Notes: generated by a model not told the origin, from the letters alone. Shown: positions 8,601 through 17,185, numbered from the stretch's first letter. The stretch: 64,000 nucleotides of DNA from Dyella sp. S184 (GCF_009766065.1 NZ_LMUE01000012.1:124001-188000); one strand, 5' to 3'. Program-made: numbers and translations.

Positions 8601-8816
8601 GCGGAGTTCAAGTACGGCGCCACCGTCTACAATGACGTGTCGTTTGGCTACAACATCGAACCGTTGAACACGCGCATCGACTTCGGTGTGAACAACGTCT
8701 TCGACAAGCAGCCGCCCGTGCTGTACGCGAACAACTCGCTCAACGCCGACACCGACCCGAGCGATTTCGACCTGATGGGTCGTTACTTCTGGGCCCGCGT
8801 GACGGTCAAGTTCTGA
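5697..8816 (+). CDS. TonB-dependent outer-membrane receptor (TBDR2)
   Basis: A 1039-residue receptor. The signal peptide ends in TSAFA|Q near residue 33, followed by an Asn/Gln/Ser linker and TVVVTGSLIRR. The plug domain (about 60-220) contains STINLRGLGAKRTLILVDGQ and EVLTDGASATYGSDAIGGVV; the barrel ends in a C-terminal aromatic (ARVTVKF), the usual signal for BAM recognition. The start is set by GGAGGG (about 5687-5692), 4-5 nt before ATG. It is much larger than siderophore receptors (~700 aa) and matches the large oligopeptide/oligosaccharide-type TBDRs of Xanthomonadales. The ligand is unknown. A strong terminator follows, with the TPR-sulfotransferase gene immediately after it. Confidence 0.94.
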   Translation: MKFGVKRLSSAVRIALSLGAVTAMGITTSAFAQTVGNQPATQNSSNAQTSDQANPPKKVATLQTVVVTGSLIRRVDLETSNPVVTIDRAQIEATGKMTLGDLVQDLPAMTGGNTNPQVNNGGGTGASTINLRGLGAKRTLILVDGQRVISSIGTVTSTEGESPDVNAIPAAMIDRIEVLTDGASATYGSDAIGGVVNFILRKDYQGAQFTANVGESDHNDGDQSGYSFTFGQTSDKGSIMGGIEYNKQDGVEAGNRSFSKNAVSIYGTNGTGPSAPQPVTAHVGGSSSSPYGHIQVTGTPVQGLFGCSFVALNPGGNSADVNTSNYHCYQDNGPNSDKYNYAAVNLILTPQERTNAFLMGTYNLSDNVQAYMNAYFNKTSSNFQLAPGVYGDQPYVAANTIIDVNNYFNHFGATFSSAGPTYNARLASLGNRVATFGSNTGQVNLGLKGTFSLFSQDWNWDAGLDYGHSGAVTTTLNLPNAGKLYTGPSYMSATGLACGTAAAPIACPAGITSTALGFNPFDLYSPGSVAALKAAAAPAVTNEYSSLKEWHAGINGGLFSLPAGTVQLAAGVDYRQEYLNSNVDPLLAFDPVAGTCVLGSQCVSATRGGYNVKEVFAETLIPILSELPLIKSLNATIGDRYSRYDNGYGSTNNFKFAVEYKPIDDLLLRGTLANVFRAPNLAEAFNGAAADAPKLSNDPCNGYTGTPVNPACVNVPTNGTFINQAVAANNQITGILSGAQFAGIQLKPEQGKSFDFGAVYSPSWAPGLSTTVDFWHVYLNNTITTVDAQSVLDVCAAGNLAFCSQIHRNPVVGPNQGQILTIGEPTANLGTLNTGGVDWSVAYKLPEFSFGKFTLGINATYLKYYNLQTAPGTAGNTTYTDAGHFLSYGSAQEAACPGEGTCLFPRWRAQGFVNWQLGNWDASWRMRYIGRFQMGSASPSQDVFPDGQCYYQGKPNPAGGVYHCTITGAEFKYGATVYNDVSFGYNIEPLNTRIDFGVNNVFDKQPPVLYANNSLNADTDPSDFDLMGRYFWARVTVKF

Positions 8817-8843
8817 GCGTCAAGCGAGTGCGTTAACCTTGAA

Positions 8844-8878
8844 GGGCCGCGTGAGTCGATCACGCGGCCCTTTTTATT
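8844..8878 (+). terminator. Rho-independent terminator between TBDR2 and TPR-sulfotransferase
   Basis: GGGCCGCGTG (8844-8853) pairs perfectly with CACGCGGCCC (8861-8870), loop of 7 nt, followed by TTTTTATT. The next gene's ATG lies only 6 nt after the T tract, so the hairpin occupies the whole translation-initiation region of that gene. Confidence 0.92.
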
Positions 8879-8884
8879 GATGTC

Positions 8885-10717
8885 ATGACTACTGAAACCA
8901 CCACCCTGATCGTTCAGGCCCTGCAGGCAGCGAGACCAGCCGATGCGGAACGACTCTGTCGTGCGCAACTGGCCGATAACCCCAATGACGAGCAAGTAGT
9001 GCAGTTGCTTGCCCTCAGCCTGCATTTTCAGCGCCGCCTTGCCGAAGCCCTTGCGGCTTACGCCCGCTTGACCGAGTTGCAGCCAGAGTGCAGTGCCTAT
9101 TGGTGCAACTACGGCACCGCATTGCTGGAAAGTGGCGTGACACCGGAAGCAGAGCGCGCGTACGCGATTGCGATCAGGCTGGATCAGGGCAATCTCATGC
9201 CCAAGGTCCAGCTGGGTTTGCTGTTGCTCGCGCGCAAGGACTGCCTGGCCGCGCGCGAGACATTGCTTGACGCGTTCGAACTCGACAAGAATTTGCCGCT
9301 GACGCGAATCCATGCGGCAAACGCCTGTTGCCTGTGCCAGGATTTTCATGGCGCCGCGGACTTGCTGAAGCCTTGGCGAACATGGTTGCCGCTGGAGAGC
9401 GAACCGCTGCAGCTGGAGCTGGCCAAATTGCTGCAGCTGATGGGCGATACGCCGTCCACCGCCGTACTTTTCGAGGATCTGATTGCCCGCAACCCGTCCC
9501 ATCTGGAGGCACGATTGCTGCTGGCGAAGGTGTACGAAAGAATGAACGAACTCGCCCGCAGCGAGATCATGGCGCGCGCTCTGCTTGGGGACCCCATTGT
9601 CTCGACCGAGGCGGCAAGGAGCGACGTCCACCACCTGCTCGCTACACTGGCCCTGAGAAACGGCGACCTCGCAAACGCGCGATCCGTGCTGGAACAATGC
9701 GGACCGCGGCACGCCAGCGACTACGCGCATTATTTCGAGTTGGGGGAGACATACGACAAGCTCGGCGCGCCGGGCCAGGCAATGCAGGCCTTGCGGACGG
9801 CGCACGAATGGCAGGTGCAGGAGCTACGGATAGCGTCGCCTGAGTTCTTCCTGCCGGAGTGCCCGGCGCTGCCCGCAGCACTTCCACTGGTGACTCCCGA
9901 TGCCTATCGCCGGTGGTCGACAACGAAGGTGCCCGACTCAAGGGATTCGCCAGTCTTCATCGTGGGCTTCCCCCGTTCCGGAACGACCCTGCTTGAACAG
10001 ATGCTGGACGCACATCCGGGCCTGCAGTCGATGGACGAGAACCCTTTCTTCAACCGGCTTGCCGACAAGCTGAAGAGTCATGACGAGGGGATCATGGACA
10101 AGCTGGAACTGCTCCAGCAACGCGATTGCGACGAGCTGCGCAAGCTCTATCTGGTCATGGTTTCCGAGAAGATCCCGCGGCGCTGGGATGCGCAACTGGT
10201 GGACAAGAACCCGCTGAACATGCTCTGGGTGCCGCTGATATACCGGCTGTTTCCCCGGGCGAAGTTCATTCTTGCGGTGCGCCACCCGTGCGACGTGATC
10301 CTGAGTTGCTATATGCAGAACTTCCGTTCCGGCATCCTGGGTGCCGCCTGCGCCAACCTGCCGCGGCTGGCTTCCGCTTACGTGGGTGCGATGGATTACT
10401 GGCTGCAGAATATGGGTATCTTTCAGCCTGATGTGCTGGTGTCACGCTATGAGGATCTTGTGGCAGATTTTCCCGGGCATACTGCGCGTATCGCCCAATT
10501 CTTGGGACTGGATGATGCGACGCCGATGTTGCGGTTCGACCAGCACGCGCGCAACAAGGGATACATAGCCACCCCGAGTTACAACCAGGTCATTGAGCCA
10601 GTGAACAGAAAGGGCTTGAATCGCTGGACGCGGTACCAGCAGGAGTTCGAGCTGGTGCTCCCCACGCTCGAACCCATGCTGCGACACTGGGGCTATTCGG
10701 TTGAGGCTGACGATTGA
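8885..10717 (+). CDS. TPR-sulfotransferase fusion protein
   Basis: A 610-residue protein. Residues ~1-310 are TPR repeats. Residues ~350-600 are a Sulfotransfer_3-type PAPS-dependent sulfotransferase domain. The 5'-phosphosulfate loop FIVGFPRSGTTLLEQML is near residue 355 and the 3'-phosphate motif RHPCDVILSCY near residue 465. Family members move sulfate from PAPS to hydroxyl or tyrosine-like acceptors; the acceptor cannot be read from the sequence. No Shine-Dalgarno sequence precedes ATG 8885 because the upstream terminator sits there, so expression may depend on read-through or a leaderless message. Such fusions often neighbour TBDR genes in Xanthomonadales and sphingomonads (family knowledge). 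The TPR part probably recruits a protein partner or substrate. Confidence 0.9.
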   Translation: MTTETTTLIVQALQAARPADAERLCRAQLADNPNDEQVVQLLALSLHFQRRLAEALAAYARLTELQPECSAYWCNYGTALLESGVTPEAERAYAIAIRLDQGNLMPKVQLGLLLLARKDCLAARETLLDAFELDKNLPLTRIHAANACCLCQDFHGAADLLKPWRTWLPLESEPLQLELAKLLQLMGDTPSTAVLFEDLIARNPSHLEARLLLAKVYERMNELARSEIMARALLGDPIVSTEAARSDVHHLLATLALRNGDLANARSVLEQCGPRHASDYAHYFELGETYDKLGAPGQAMQALRTAHEWQVQELRIASPEFFLPECPALPAALPLVTPDAYRRWSTTKVPDSRDSPVFIVGFPRSGTTLLEQMLDAHPGLQSMDENPFFNRLADKLKSHDEGIMDKLELLQQRDCDELRKLYLVMVSEKIPRRWDAQLVDKNPLNMLWVPLIYRLFPRAKFILAVRHPCDVILSCYMQNFRSGILGAACANLPRLASAYVGAMDYWLQNMGIFQPDVLVSRYEDLVADFPGHTARIAQFLGLDDATPMLRFDQHARNKGYIATPSYNQVIEPVNRKGLNRWTRYQQEFELVLPTLEPMLRHWGYSVEADD

Positions 10718-11054
10718 GAACTCGCTATGCCAATACCGGATGATGTGACACTGCAAGCCAGGCGGGCACCCCATAATCGGCTGACTCAGCTTGGGAATCG
10801 AGCCGCGCTGTTCCCGGAATACTTCTCCCGTAATTGCCAGATGCTGCGGCAGCGCAGCGAGCCTGCAACCACCTGCTCGTAGTAGCGTCTGCTCCAAGGG
10901 GGCGGGGTCTTGTGCTGCCTTTCAGAGGGCGGACGTCGCAAGAGGTGATGGGGTGCCACGGTGAAAGCCGCGGGACATGCCACTGTCATGCACGGCCGAC
11001 AACATGTCCGGTCATGCTCGTCTCGAGCGGGCCATGCGGTATCAGGGGAAGTGC
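10718..11054. other. Intergenic region before TBDR3
   Basis: About 337 bp. No gene or clear terminator is visible. A weak inverted repeat GGACATG/CATGTCC (10973-10979 and 11003-11009) is the only structure seen. The ribosome-binding site AGGGGAAG of TBDR3 lies at 11044-11051. Confidence 0.5.
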
Positions 11055-13481
11055 ATGTCGAATTCCAAAGCAGACGTTGGTGTGCTGGCGTCACGCCGCA
11101 CCTGGCTGTCCTGGTCCATCCAGTGCCTGTTGCTGGGTATGGCGCCGCTGGCTGTGCAGGCGCAGGACCAGCCGTCTGCCAATACACCAGCGCCAGCCAG
11201 TACGCCGGCGCCGACCAGCGCGGTCAACCTCAACCGGATCGTGGTGACCGCGCAGAAGCGCGAGCAGCAGGAAAAGGATGTGCCGATCTCGATCTCGGCG
11301 TATTCCGGCAATTTCCTGAAGACGCTCGGCATCACGCATATGGATGATCTGGGCCGCTACGCGCCGGGCGTGCAGATACAGGTGCAAAGCCCGAACACAC
11401 CCAGCATCGCGATACGCGGCATCACCACCGACGACACATCGGCCAATACGCCCGGGCGTGTGTCGGTCTTTCAGGATGGCGTGGACATCAGCCGCGCGGT
11501 TGGCTCGATCGTGGCCCTGTACGACATGGATCGCATCGAGGTGTTGCGGGGCCCACAGGGCACGCTGTTCGGTCGTGGCGCCGAGAGCGGTGCGCTCTCG
11601 CTGATCGACAACAAGGCGAATGACACCACTTCGGGCGGCTTCACCACCGAGTTCGGCAATTACGACAGCCGCATGTTCACCGGTTTCTTCAATACCCCGC
11701 TCAGCGCCGACGTGGATGCGCGCGTGGCGGTCTACGACAGCGAGCACGAGGGCTACATCCAGAACCTCGCCGGCGGCACGCTCGATGGCGAGGACACCAA
11801 GGCGGTGCGCGCCAGCCTGCACGTGAAGACCGGCGAGCAGAGCAGCATCGATCTGGTCGCCAACTACCAGTACGACACGCCTCCGGGCACCGATTTCCGC
11901 AGCCTGCTGCCGGACAGCCAGGGCTCGACCAACGTGTTCGGTGCCGCCGACCTCAACGAAGGCGGTGCACTCGGCATTCGCCGCAAGGTCTACAGTCTCG
12001 CCGCGCTGGGCAGCTTCCAGCTCAGCGACGACTGGACTCTGAACACCACCACCGGCTTGCGCAGACTCGATTCCAACGAAGAGTTTGACGCGGACGGCTC
12101 GCAGCTCGATATGCTCAACTTCGGCAATCATTCGCGGACCCACCAGGCCAGCCAGGAAATCCGCTTCAACTACGACAGTGGTGGGCGCTTCACAGGTTTC
12201 TTCGGCGCCAACTTCTTCTACGAGAACGGCAGCCAGGCGGTACCGTTCAACACCGACGAGCGCAGCCTGCTGATCGACCTGATCCCGCTGGCGCGCAGCC
12301 TCGATCCCGGTGTGGTCAATCTTCTTTTCGGCCCGACGGATCCGCCGTTGCTGACCCCGAATTTCCAGCCGAACCAGCCCTACAGCGTCATTCCATTGCT
12401 CAACACCCCGCTTAATCCGGATGAGAAAGAAGGCTTCGAGAACTACGGCAGCACACGCTCGTACGAGGTGTTTGCCGACGGTACCTTCCACATCAACGAC
12501 AGCTTCGATATCACTGGCGGCTTGCGCGCGTCGCGCGAGGACATCACCGCGGGCTATCAGGTGTTCAACGCCACTGGCCCCAATGCGGCCAGTATCGGGC
12601 CGGCCTTTGCGCTGTTTGGAGCCGGTGTCAACGGTATTACCGCGCCCAACGACCTGTTCGCGCCGACCAACGGCAAGCTCATCGGCGCGAAGAGCACCAA
12701 TTCGGTGGTGGGCCGCCTGATCGGCAGCTGGCGCGTCAACGACGACATCAATGCCTATGTCAGCGTCTCGCGTGGTCGCCGGCCGGATGCGCTGACCTTC
12801 AACGTCAATCCCAATGGCAGCTATACCAAGGAGGTGTTGCCGGCGGAAACCTTGTGGAACTACGAGGTTGGCGTCAAGGGTTCGGCGGATGAGGGCAAGT
12901 TCGTCTACGACCTCTCCGCGTTCTATTACAAGTACACCAATTTCCAGAGTCAGGTGTATCAGAACGGGCAATACATCGCGGTGAATTCCGGCCGCGCGCA
13001 CGCGCCGGGTTTCGAGACTTCGCTGCAGCAGGAGTTCACCTCCGAGCTGAGCGCTTTCCTCAATTACAGCTACCTGCATGCGCGTTTCGACGACACTGAC
13101 CAGAACGGCAACCCGCAACAGTACGCGGGCAACCATCTGCGGCTGGCGCCGGACAACACGGTGTCGCTAGGCCTGTTGTGGAATGTTCCGTTGGCCGCCG
13201 ATCGGGCGTTCTACTTCCGCCCCAGCTACACCTGGCGCTCGAAGGTGTACTTCGAGGACGACAACAATCCCAACTACGTGCAGGCCGGCTATGGCCTGCT
13301 CAACCTGCGCACCGGCGTGACGTTCGACAAGGGACGCTGGGACCTGGGCATCTGGGGCAGCAACCTCGCCAACAAGAAATACCTGATCGATGCAGGCAAC
13401 ACCGGCGAGGACTTCAATCTGCCGACGTATATCCCCGGCGCGCCGCGAACCTATGGCATCAGCATCAGCGGCAAGTTCTGA
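11055..13481 (+). CDS. TonB-dependent receptor of the iron-complex/pesticin type (TBDR3)
   Basis: An 808-residue receptor. The signal peptide ends near residue 35 (VQA|QD), followed by an Ala/Pro/Thr linker and the TonB-box-like IVVTAQKREQ with EKDVPISISAYSG. The plug includes SIAIRGITTDD and DRIEVLRGPQGTLFGRGAESGAL; the barrel ends in ISISGKF. This N-terminal pattern marks the FecA/pesticin-like receptor family, different from the VTGSLI pattern of TBDR1 and TBDR2. ATG 11055 is chosen for the AGGGGAAG ribosome-binding site and because the signal peptide follows directly; earlier in-frame ATGs at 10977, 11004 and 11034 lack these. A bidirectional terminator follows. Confidence 0.93.
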   Translation: MSNSKADVGVLASRRTWLSWSIQCLLLGMAPLAVQAQDQPSANTPAPASTPAPTSAVNLNRIVVTAQKREQQEKDVPISISAYSGNFLKTLGITHMDDLGRYAPGVQIQVQSPNTPSIAIRGITTDDTSANTPGRVSVFQDGVDISRAVGSIVALYDMDRIEVLRGPQGTLFGRGAESGALSLIDNKANDTTSGGFTTEFGNYDSRMFTGFFNTPLSADVDARVAVYDSEHEGYIQNLAGGTLDGEDTKAVRASLHVKTGEQSSIDLVANYQYDTPPGTDFRSLLPDSQGSTNVFGAADLNEGGALGIRRKVYSLAALGSFQLSDDWTLNTTTGLRRLDSNEEFDADGSQLDMLNFGNHSRTHQASQEIRFNYDSGGRFTGFFGANFFYENGSQAVPFNTDERSLLIDLIPLARSLDPGVVNLLFGPTDPPLLTPNFQPNQPYSVIPLLNTPLNPDEKEGFENYGSTRSYEVFADGTFHINDSFDITGGLRASREDITAGYQVFNATGPNAASIGPAFALFGAGVNGITAPNDLFAPTNGKLIGAKSTNSVVGRLIGSWRVNDDINAYVSVSRGRRPDALTFNVNPNGSYTKEVLPAETLWNYEVGVKGSADEGKFVYDLSAFYYKYTNFQSQVYQNGQYIAVNSGRAHAPGFETSLQQEFTSELSAFLNYSYLHARFDDTDQNGNPQQYAGNHLRLAPDNTVSLGLLWNVPLAADRAFYFRPSYTWRSKVYFEDDNNPNYVQAGYGLLNLRTGVTFDKGRWDLGIWGSNLANKKYLIDAGNTGEDFNLPTYIPGAPRTYGISISGKF

Positions 13482-13504
13482 GTGCGCTGCCACACCGCGT
13501 AGCT

Positions 13505-13543
13505 CAAATGCAGAAAGGGCCCAGCGGGCCCCTTCTGCATTTG
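13505..13543. terminator. Bidirectional terminator between TBDR3 and lipoprotein gene
   Basis: CAAATGCAGAA... (13505 onward) pairs with ...TTCTGCATTTG (ending 13543) with GGGCCC inner arms around a very short loop. It serves the convergent genes on both strands. Confidence 0.8.
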
Positions 13544-13559
13544 AAGCGGGAAGATCGGA

Positions 13560-14162
13560 TCAGTGCTTGCTGATCTCAAAGTTCTGCGTGGTGACCGGCT
13601 TGCCATCGAGCGAGATCTCGATCTTGTAATGGCCTTCCGGCCACAGATCCGGGTTCTGCACCATGAACGTGGTGACGGCCGGCCCATCGGTGGCGAGGGC
13701 CTGACTGATGCTGCTGATCAATTGGCCGTTGCCTTCCAGGTAACTCCATTTGGCGTTGAGCGTGGCACCGTCGCTGCGACCGGTGGTGGCGACGCTGGCG
13801 TAGATGATCTTGTCGCTGGCGGCAAAGCGGTTGCCAGCCTGGCTCACCTGATGCGCGGCATTGACGGCGTTGCCGAGCGTCACGCTGGCCACACTGAGCG
13901 CAGCGGTGGCAGAAGCGACAGGTATGTTGGCTACGGTGGCATGCACTGTTGTGTTGGCGATGGCTGGCGTGGGCGGTACGGTTGCAGCTTTCTTGCTGGT
14001 GCTGGCCGCAGTGGGCTTGGCAGCGGTTGGCGCAGTAGCGGTAGTCCTCGCAGCCGCCGGCGAACCGGCTGGCGGTGCCGGGGCGTGCTTGCCGCAGGCG
14101 CCGAGCAGCAGGCAGGCAAGACTGACGCTGTACAGCGCGACCGAGCGTATGGAACGTGTCAT
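13560..14162 (-). CDS. Putative lipoprotein, function unknown
   Basis: A 200-residue protein with an N-terminal signal sequence and lipobox LLGAC (Cys near residue 23), so probably lipid-anchored in the envelope. Residues ~28-75 are a low-complexity Ala/Thr/Pro/Lys linker. The C-terminal ~110 residues form a compact domain with KWSYLEGNGQLI and DLWPEGHYKIEISLDGKPV, resembling a beta-sandwich. GGAG about 7 nt before ATG 14162 supports the start. I do not recognise a family. It is convergent with TBDR3 and shares its terminator, so no functional link is implied. Confidence 0.75.
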   Translation of the reverse strand: MTRSIRSVALYSVSLACLLLGACGKHAPAPPAGSPAAARTTATAPTAAKPTAASTSKKAATVPPTPAIANTTVHATVANIPVASATAALSVASVTLGNAVNAAHQVSQAGNRFAASDKIIYASVATTGRSDGATLNAKWSYLEGNGQLISSISQALATDGPAVTTFMVQNPDLWPEGHYKIEISLDGKPVTTQNFEISKH

Positions 14163-14266
14163 GCGGAAACTCCACTGGCGTGACGCGGCGGTGGCCGCAG
14201 CGCTGTCCGGATACCTGGATCAAGGATACCGAGGCTAGCCCTGTCGATCTGAAGCGCCGATTACCG

Positions 14267-14290
14267 GGTGATCGCGCCACCGCGATCACC
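14267..14290. terminator. Hairpin after queF
   Basis: GGTGATCGCG (14267-14276) and CGCGATCACC (14281-14290) form a perfect 10-bp stem with a CCAC loop, 9 bp downstream of the queF stop codon on the minus strand. No T tract follows, so terminator activity is only likely. Confidence 0.5.
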
Positions 14291-14298
14291 GTGGGAAT

Positions 14299-15123
14299 CT
14301 ACTGGCGAACCGTGCGTGTATTGTTCGGTGTGGCCGGCATGCTGCTGCGGAAGGGGTTGATGTCCAGGCCGCCGCGGCGGGTGTAACGCGCATGCACGCT
14401 CAGCTGCTGTGGAGCGCAGCGCTGCATCAGGTCGACGAAGATGCGCTCCACGCATTGTTCGTGGAACTCGTTGTGATCACGGAACGAGACCAGGTAACGC
14501 AGCAGACCGGCGTGGGCGATCGGCGCGCCACGATAGACGATCTGCACGCTGCCCCAATCGGGCTGGCCGGTGACCGGGCAGTTCGAGCGCAACAGGTGCG
14601 AAACCAGGGTTTCCACGACCGGGTTGGCACCGGCATCCGCATGCAGGAAATCCGCCTGCGGTGGGCCGTAGTGGTCGATGGCAATGTCCTGGCCATCGAG
14701 CAGATGGCCGTCCAGATCGGCGACGGCGTATGCGGCCGCACTCGCGTCACGGAGTTGCACATCGACCAGGGCACCGGCGGCGGCGGACAGATCCCGTGTC
14801 AGCGTGGCGGCAAGCGTGGCAGCATCATTGACGCGCTCTTGCGCGAACCCGTTCAAGTACAGCTTGAGCGATTTCGACTCGATGATGTTCGGCGAAACTG
14901 CCGGTACGCGGAACTCGGCCAACGCCACCACAGGTTTTCCACGCACGTCGAGCCATGAAAGCTCGTAGGCGTTCCAGATGTCGACGCCGTGGAACGGCAG
15001 TGGCTCGGCCACACCGATTTCCGCGCGCTTGATTTCGCGCGGTATCGGAAACAGCAGACTGGGGTCGTAGCGGTCGGCATAGATGGTGCTCTTGCCGAGC
15101 GGTGAATGTTCAGGGGTACTCAT
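14299..15123 (-). CDS. queF: NADPH-dependent 7-cyano-7-deazaguanine reductase (preQ0 reductase)
   Basis: A 274-residue protein of the long (bimodular, E. coli-like) QueF type. It reduces preQ0 to preQ1 in queuosine biosynthesis. Landmarks: HSPLGKST at the N-terminus, [15 protein letters not shown] near residue 85 (NADPH-binding QueF motif), [13 protein letters not shown] near residue 185 with the catalytic Cys that forms the thioimide with preQ0, and [11 protein letters not shown] near 225. The frame is open further upstream, but [10 protein letters not shown] at 15123 fits family length. A hairpin without T tail lies just after the stop. Confidence 0.95.
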   Translation of the reverse strand: MSTPEHSPLGKSTIYADRYDPSLLFPIPREIKRAEIGVAEPLPFHGVDIWNAYELSWLDVRGKPVVALAEFRVPAVSPNIIESKSLKLYLNGFAQERVNDAATLAATLTRDLSAAAGALVDVQLRDASAAAYAVADLDGHLLDGQDIAIDHYGPPQADFLHADAGANPVVETLVSHLLRSNCPVTGQPDWGSVQIVYRGAPIAHAGLLRYLVSFRDHNEFHEQCVERIFVDLMQRCAPQQLSVHARYTRRGGLDINPFRSSMPATPNNTRTVRQ

Positions 15124-15148
15124 GCGGCGAAGTTTAGCGGTTTTGGCT

Positions 15149-15174
15149 GCTCTCCCTTCGGTCGCAGGGAGAGC
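15149..15174. terminator. Hairpin between queF and aldo/keto reductase
   Basis: GCTCTCCCT (15149-15157) pairs with AGGGAGAGC (15166-15174) over an 8-nt loop. It lies 15 bp downstream of the aldo/keto reductase stop on the minus strand; the T tract is weak. Confidence 0.45.
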
Positions 15175-15188
15175 AACAAGAGCAGACG

Positions 15189-16181
15189 TTACACGTTGAC
15201 CATCTTCATCATGGCTCCGGCATATCGCTCGCCGGCCACGGCATCCGGCGGAAACACCGCATCGATCGCCTTGAGTTCGGCAGCGCTGAGTTGCACGTCG
15301 AGCGCACCGAGGTTCTCGTCCAGCCGCGAACGCTGCTTGGTGCCGGGTATCGCCAGCACATCCTGGCCCTGCGCCAGCACCCAGGCCAAGGCCAGCTGAG
15401 CCGGCGAGCAGCCCTTGTCCGCGGCCAGCGCCTTCACCTGTTCGACCAGTTGCAGGTTGCGGGTGAAGTTGTCGCCCATGAAGCGCGGACTGCTGCGACG
15501 GTAGTCGTCGGCATCGAAATCCTCCGGCGTGCGGATCGCGCCGGTGAGGAAGCCGCGGCCCAGCGGCGAGTAGGCGACCAGGCTCACACCTAACTTGCGG
15601 CAGGCGGCGAGCATGCCGTTCTGCTGTGGGTCGCGGGTCCACAGCGAGAACTCACTCTGCAGCGCGGCGATTGGATGCACCTTGTAGGCGCGTTCCAGCG
15701 TGCCGCCGGATGCTTCGCTCATGCCGAGATGACGCACCTTGCCGGCATGCACCAGTTCGGCCATGGCACCGATGGTTTCCTCGATCGGCACGTTCGGATC
15801 GACGCGGTGCTGGTAGTACAGGTCGATGGTTTCGATGCCGAGCCGCTTCAGGCTGGCGTCGCAGGAGGCGCGCACATACTCCGGACGGCCGTCGACGCCG
15901 CGTGCCTGCGGATTCGCCGGATCACGCACGATACCGAACTTGGTGGCGATGAAGGCCTGCTGGCGACGGCCCTTGATCGCCTTGCCAACCAGCTCCTCGT
16001 TGGTATGCGGGCCATACACATCGGCGGTATCGAGCAGGTTGAGGCCGCGCTCCAGCGCGTGGTGGATGGTGGCGATCGATTCGACATCGTCACGCTGGCC
16101 GTAGAACGCGCTCATGCCCATGCAGCCGAGGCCGAGGGCGGAAACCTGAGGACCGTTCTTTCCAAGAGTGCGGGTCTGCAT
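15189..16181 (-). CDS. Aldo/keto reductase
   Basis: A 330-residue NADPH-dependent oxidoreductase of the TIM-barrel AKR family (YajO/YakC-like, AKR11/13 type). The N-terminus [24 protein letters not shown] and [18 protein letters not shown] carry the catalytic Asp and Tyr. The catalytic Lys is in FIATKFGI and the His in YYQHRVDP. C-terminal [17 protein letters not shown] binds the cofactor phosphate. The start at 16181 has CGGAG about 8 nt upstream; 22 in-frame codons further upstream lack family similarity. It is divergent from a LysR regulator 104 bp away, with an inverted repeat between them, so it is probably that regulator's target. The substrate is unknown. Confidence 0.93.
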   Translation of the reverse strand: MQTRTLGKNGPQVSALGLGCMGMSAFYGQRDDVESIATIHHALERGLNLLDTADVYGPHTNEELVGKAIKGRRQQAFIATKFGIVRDPANPQARGVDGRPEYVRASCDASLKRLGIETIDLYYQHRVDPNVPIEETIGAMAELVHAGKVRHLGMSEASGGTLERAYKVHPIAALQSEFSLWTRDPQQNGMLAACRKLGVSLVAYSPLGRGFLTGAIRTPEDFDADDYRRSSPRFMGDNFTRNLQLVEQVKALAADKGCSPAQLALAWVLAQGQDVLAIPGTKQRSRLDENLGALDVQLSAAELKAIDAVFPPDAVAGERYAGAMMKMVNV

Positions 16182-16256
16182 GGCGTTGCTCCGGTGGGTG
16201 AAGGTGGGTGCATGGTGCGCCGTGCCGGCATTCGGATAAATGCTCAATAATGGCCA

Positions 16257-16274
16257 TCACTATTTCATTAGTGA
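16257..16274. promoter_or_regulatory. Candidate LysR operator between aldo/keto reductase and lysR
   Basis: TCACTA (16257-16262) and TAGTGA (16269-16274) form an inverted repeat with 6-nt spacing and fit the T-N11-A LysR-box form. It lies 11 bp before the lysR start and about 75 bp before the aldo/keto reductase start, suited to autoregulation and divergent activation. Binding is inferred. Confidence 0.5.
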
Positions 16275-16285
16275 CAACAATCATC

Positions 16286-17185
16286 ATGGATCGTCTCGAA
16301 GCGATGCGGTTGTATACGCGGATTGTCGAACTGGGCAGCTTCACCGCTGCCGCGGACGACCAGAACCTGCCGCGTGCCACCGTCACCCACGCGATCAAGC
16401 GGCTGGAAGTACGGCTCGGCGCACAACTGTTGCAACGAACCACCCGTCGTGTGCGCACCACCCGCGACGGCGAGGTGTATTACGGCCACTGCGTGCGCCT
16501 GCTGGCCGATATGGACGAAGTCGAAACCGATTTCCGCGAGGCTGCGGTACAGCCGAAAGGGCGCTTGCGAATCGATCTTTCCGCCGCGCTGGCGCGACTG
16601 CTGGTGATCCCGGCACTGCCCGCATTCTGCGCGCGCTTTCCGCAGATCGAACTGGATATCGGTACCGGTGATCGTTACGTTGACCTGGTGCGCGAAGGCG
16701 TCGACTGCGCGGTACGGGTCGGTGAGCTGGGCGATACGGGGATGATCGGTCGGCGCGTCGCCCTGTTGGCGCAGGTCACCACAGCCAGCGCCGATTACGT
16801 ACGCCGACACGGGCGGCCGGAATCGCTGGTGGCCTTGCATGAGGGTCACTACGCAGTGAACTGGGCCTCGCCGACGACGCGCCGTGCCGAACCGCTGGAA
16901 TTCATGGTCGGTCGCAAGCGTCGCGAGGTGAGCCTGCCCGGAAAAATCACCGTCAGTGGAGCGGATGCCTATCTTGGATGCTGCAAGGCTGGTCTCGGTA
17001 TCGCACAGTTCTCGCGCTATCGGATCGAACAGGAGCTGGCCAGCGGCACGATGTGCGACCTGCTGCCGGCAACACCGCCGCCACCATTGCCGATGACCGT
17101 GCTGTATCCACCGCAGCGGCAGATGCCCGCGCGGCTGCGCGTGTTCGTCGACTGGCTGGTCGAGCTGACGGCCGGGCAGCGTTGA
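16286..17185 (+). CDS. LysR-family transcriptional regulator
   Basis: A 299-residue protein. The winged HTH (residues ~1-60) starts MDRLEAMRLYTRIVELGSFT and carries ATVTHAIKRLEVRLGAQLLQR. The effector-binding domain of periplasmic-binding fold spans ~90-295. The sequence is typical of the CrgA/YafC branch, which often controls a divergent oxidoreductase. ATG 16286 aligns with the family start; the frame upstream runs through the intergenic operator and is not used. Confidence 0.93.
   Translation: MDRLEAMRLYTRIVELGSFTAAADDQNLPRATVTHAIKRLEVRLGAQLLQRTTRRVRTTRDGEVYYGHCVRLLADMDEVETDFREAAVQPKGRLRIDLSAALARLLVIPALPAFCARFPQIELDIGTGDRYVDLVREGVDCAVRVGELGDTGMIGRRVALLAQVTTASADYVRRHGRPESLVALHEGHYAVNWASPTTRRAEPLEFMVGRKRREVSLPGKITVSGADAYLGCCKAGLGIAQFSRYRIEQELASGTMCDLLPATPPPPLPMTVLYPPQRQMPARLRVFVDWLVELTAGQR

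Noticed and set aside
11091-13136. 681-codon open frame antisense to TBDR3
   Set aside because: Composition is that of a shadow frame (Val/Glu/Arg/His-rich), no family pattern; TBDR3 on the plus strand has clear plug and barrel motifs.
1821-13481. Siderophore or RiPP biosynthesis cluster
   Set aside because: No NRPS, siderophore synthetase, precursor peptide or maturase is recognisable beside the receptors and sulfotransferase.
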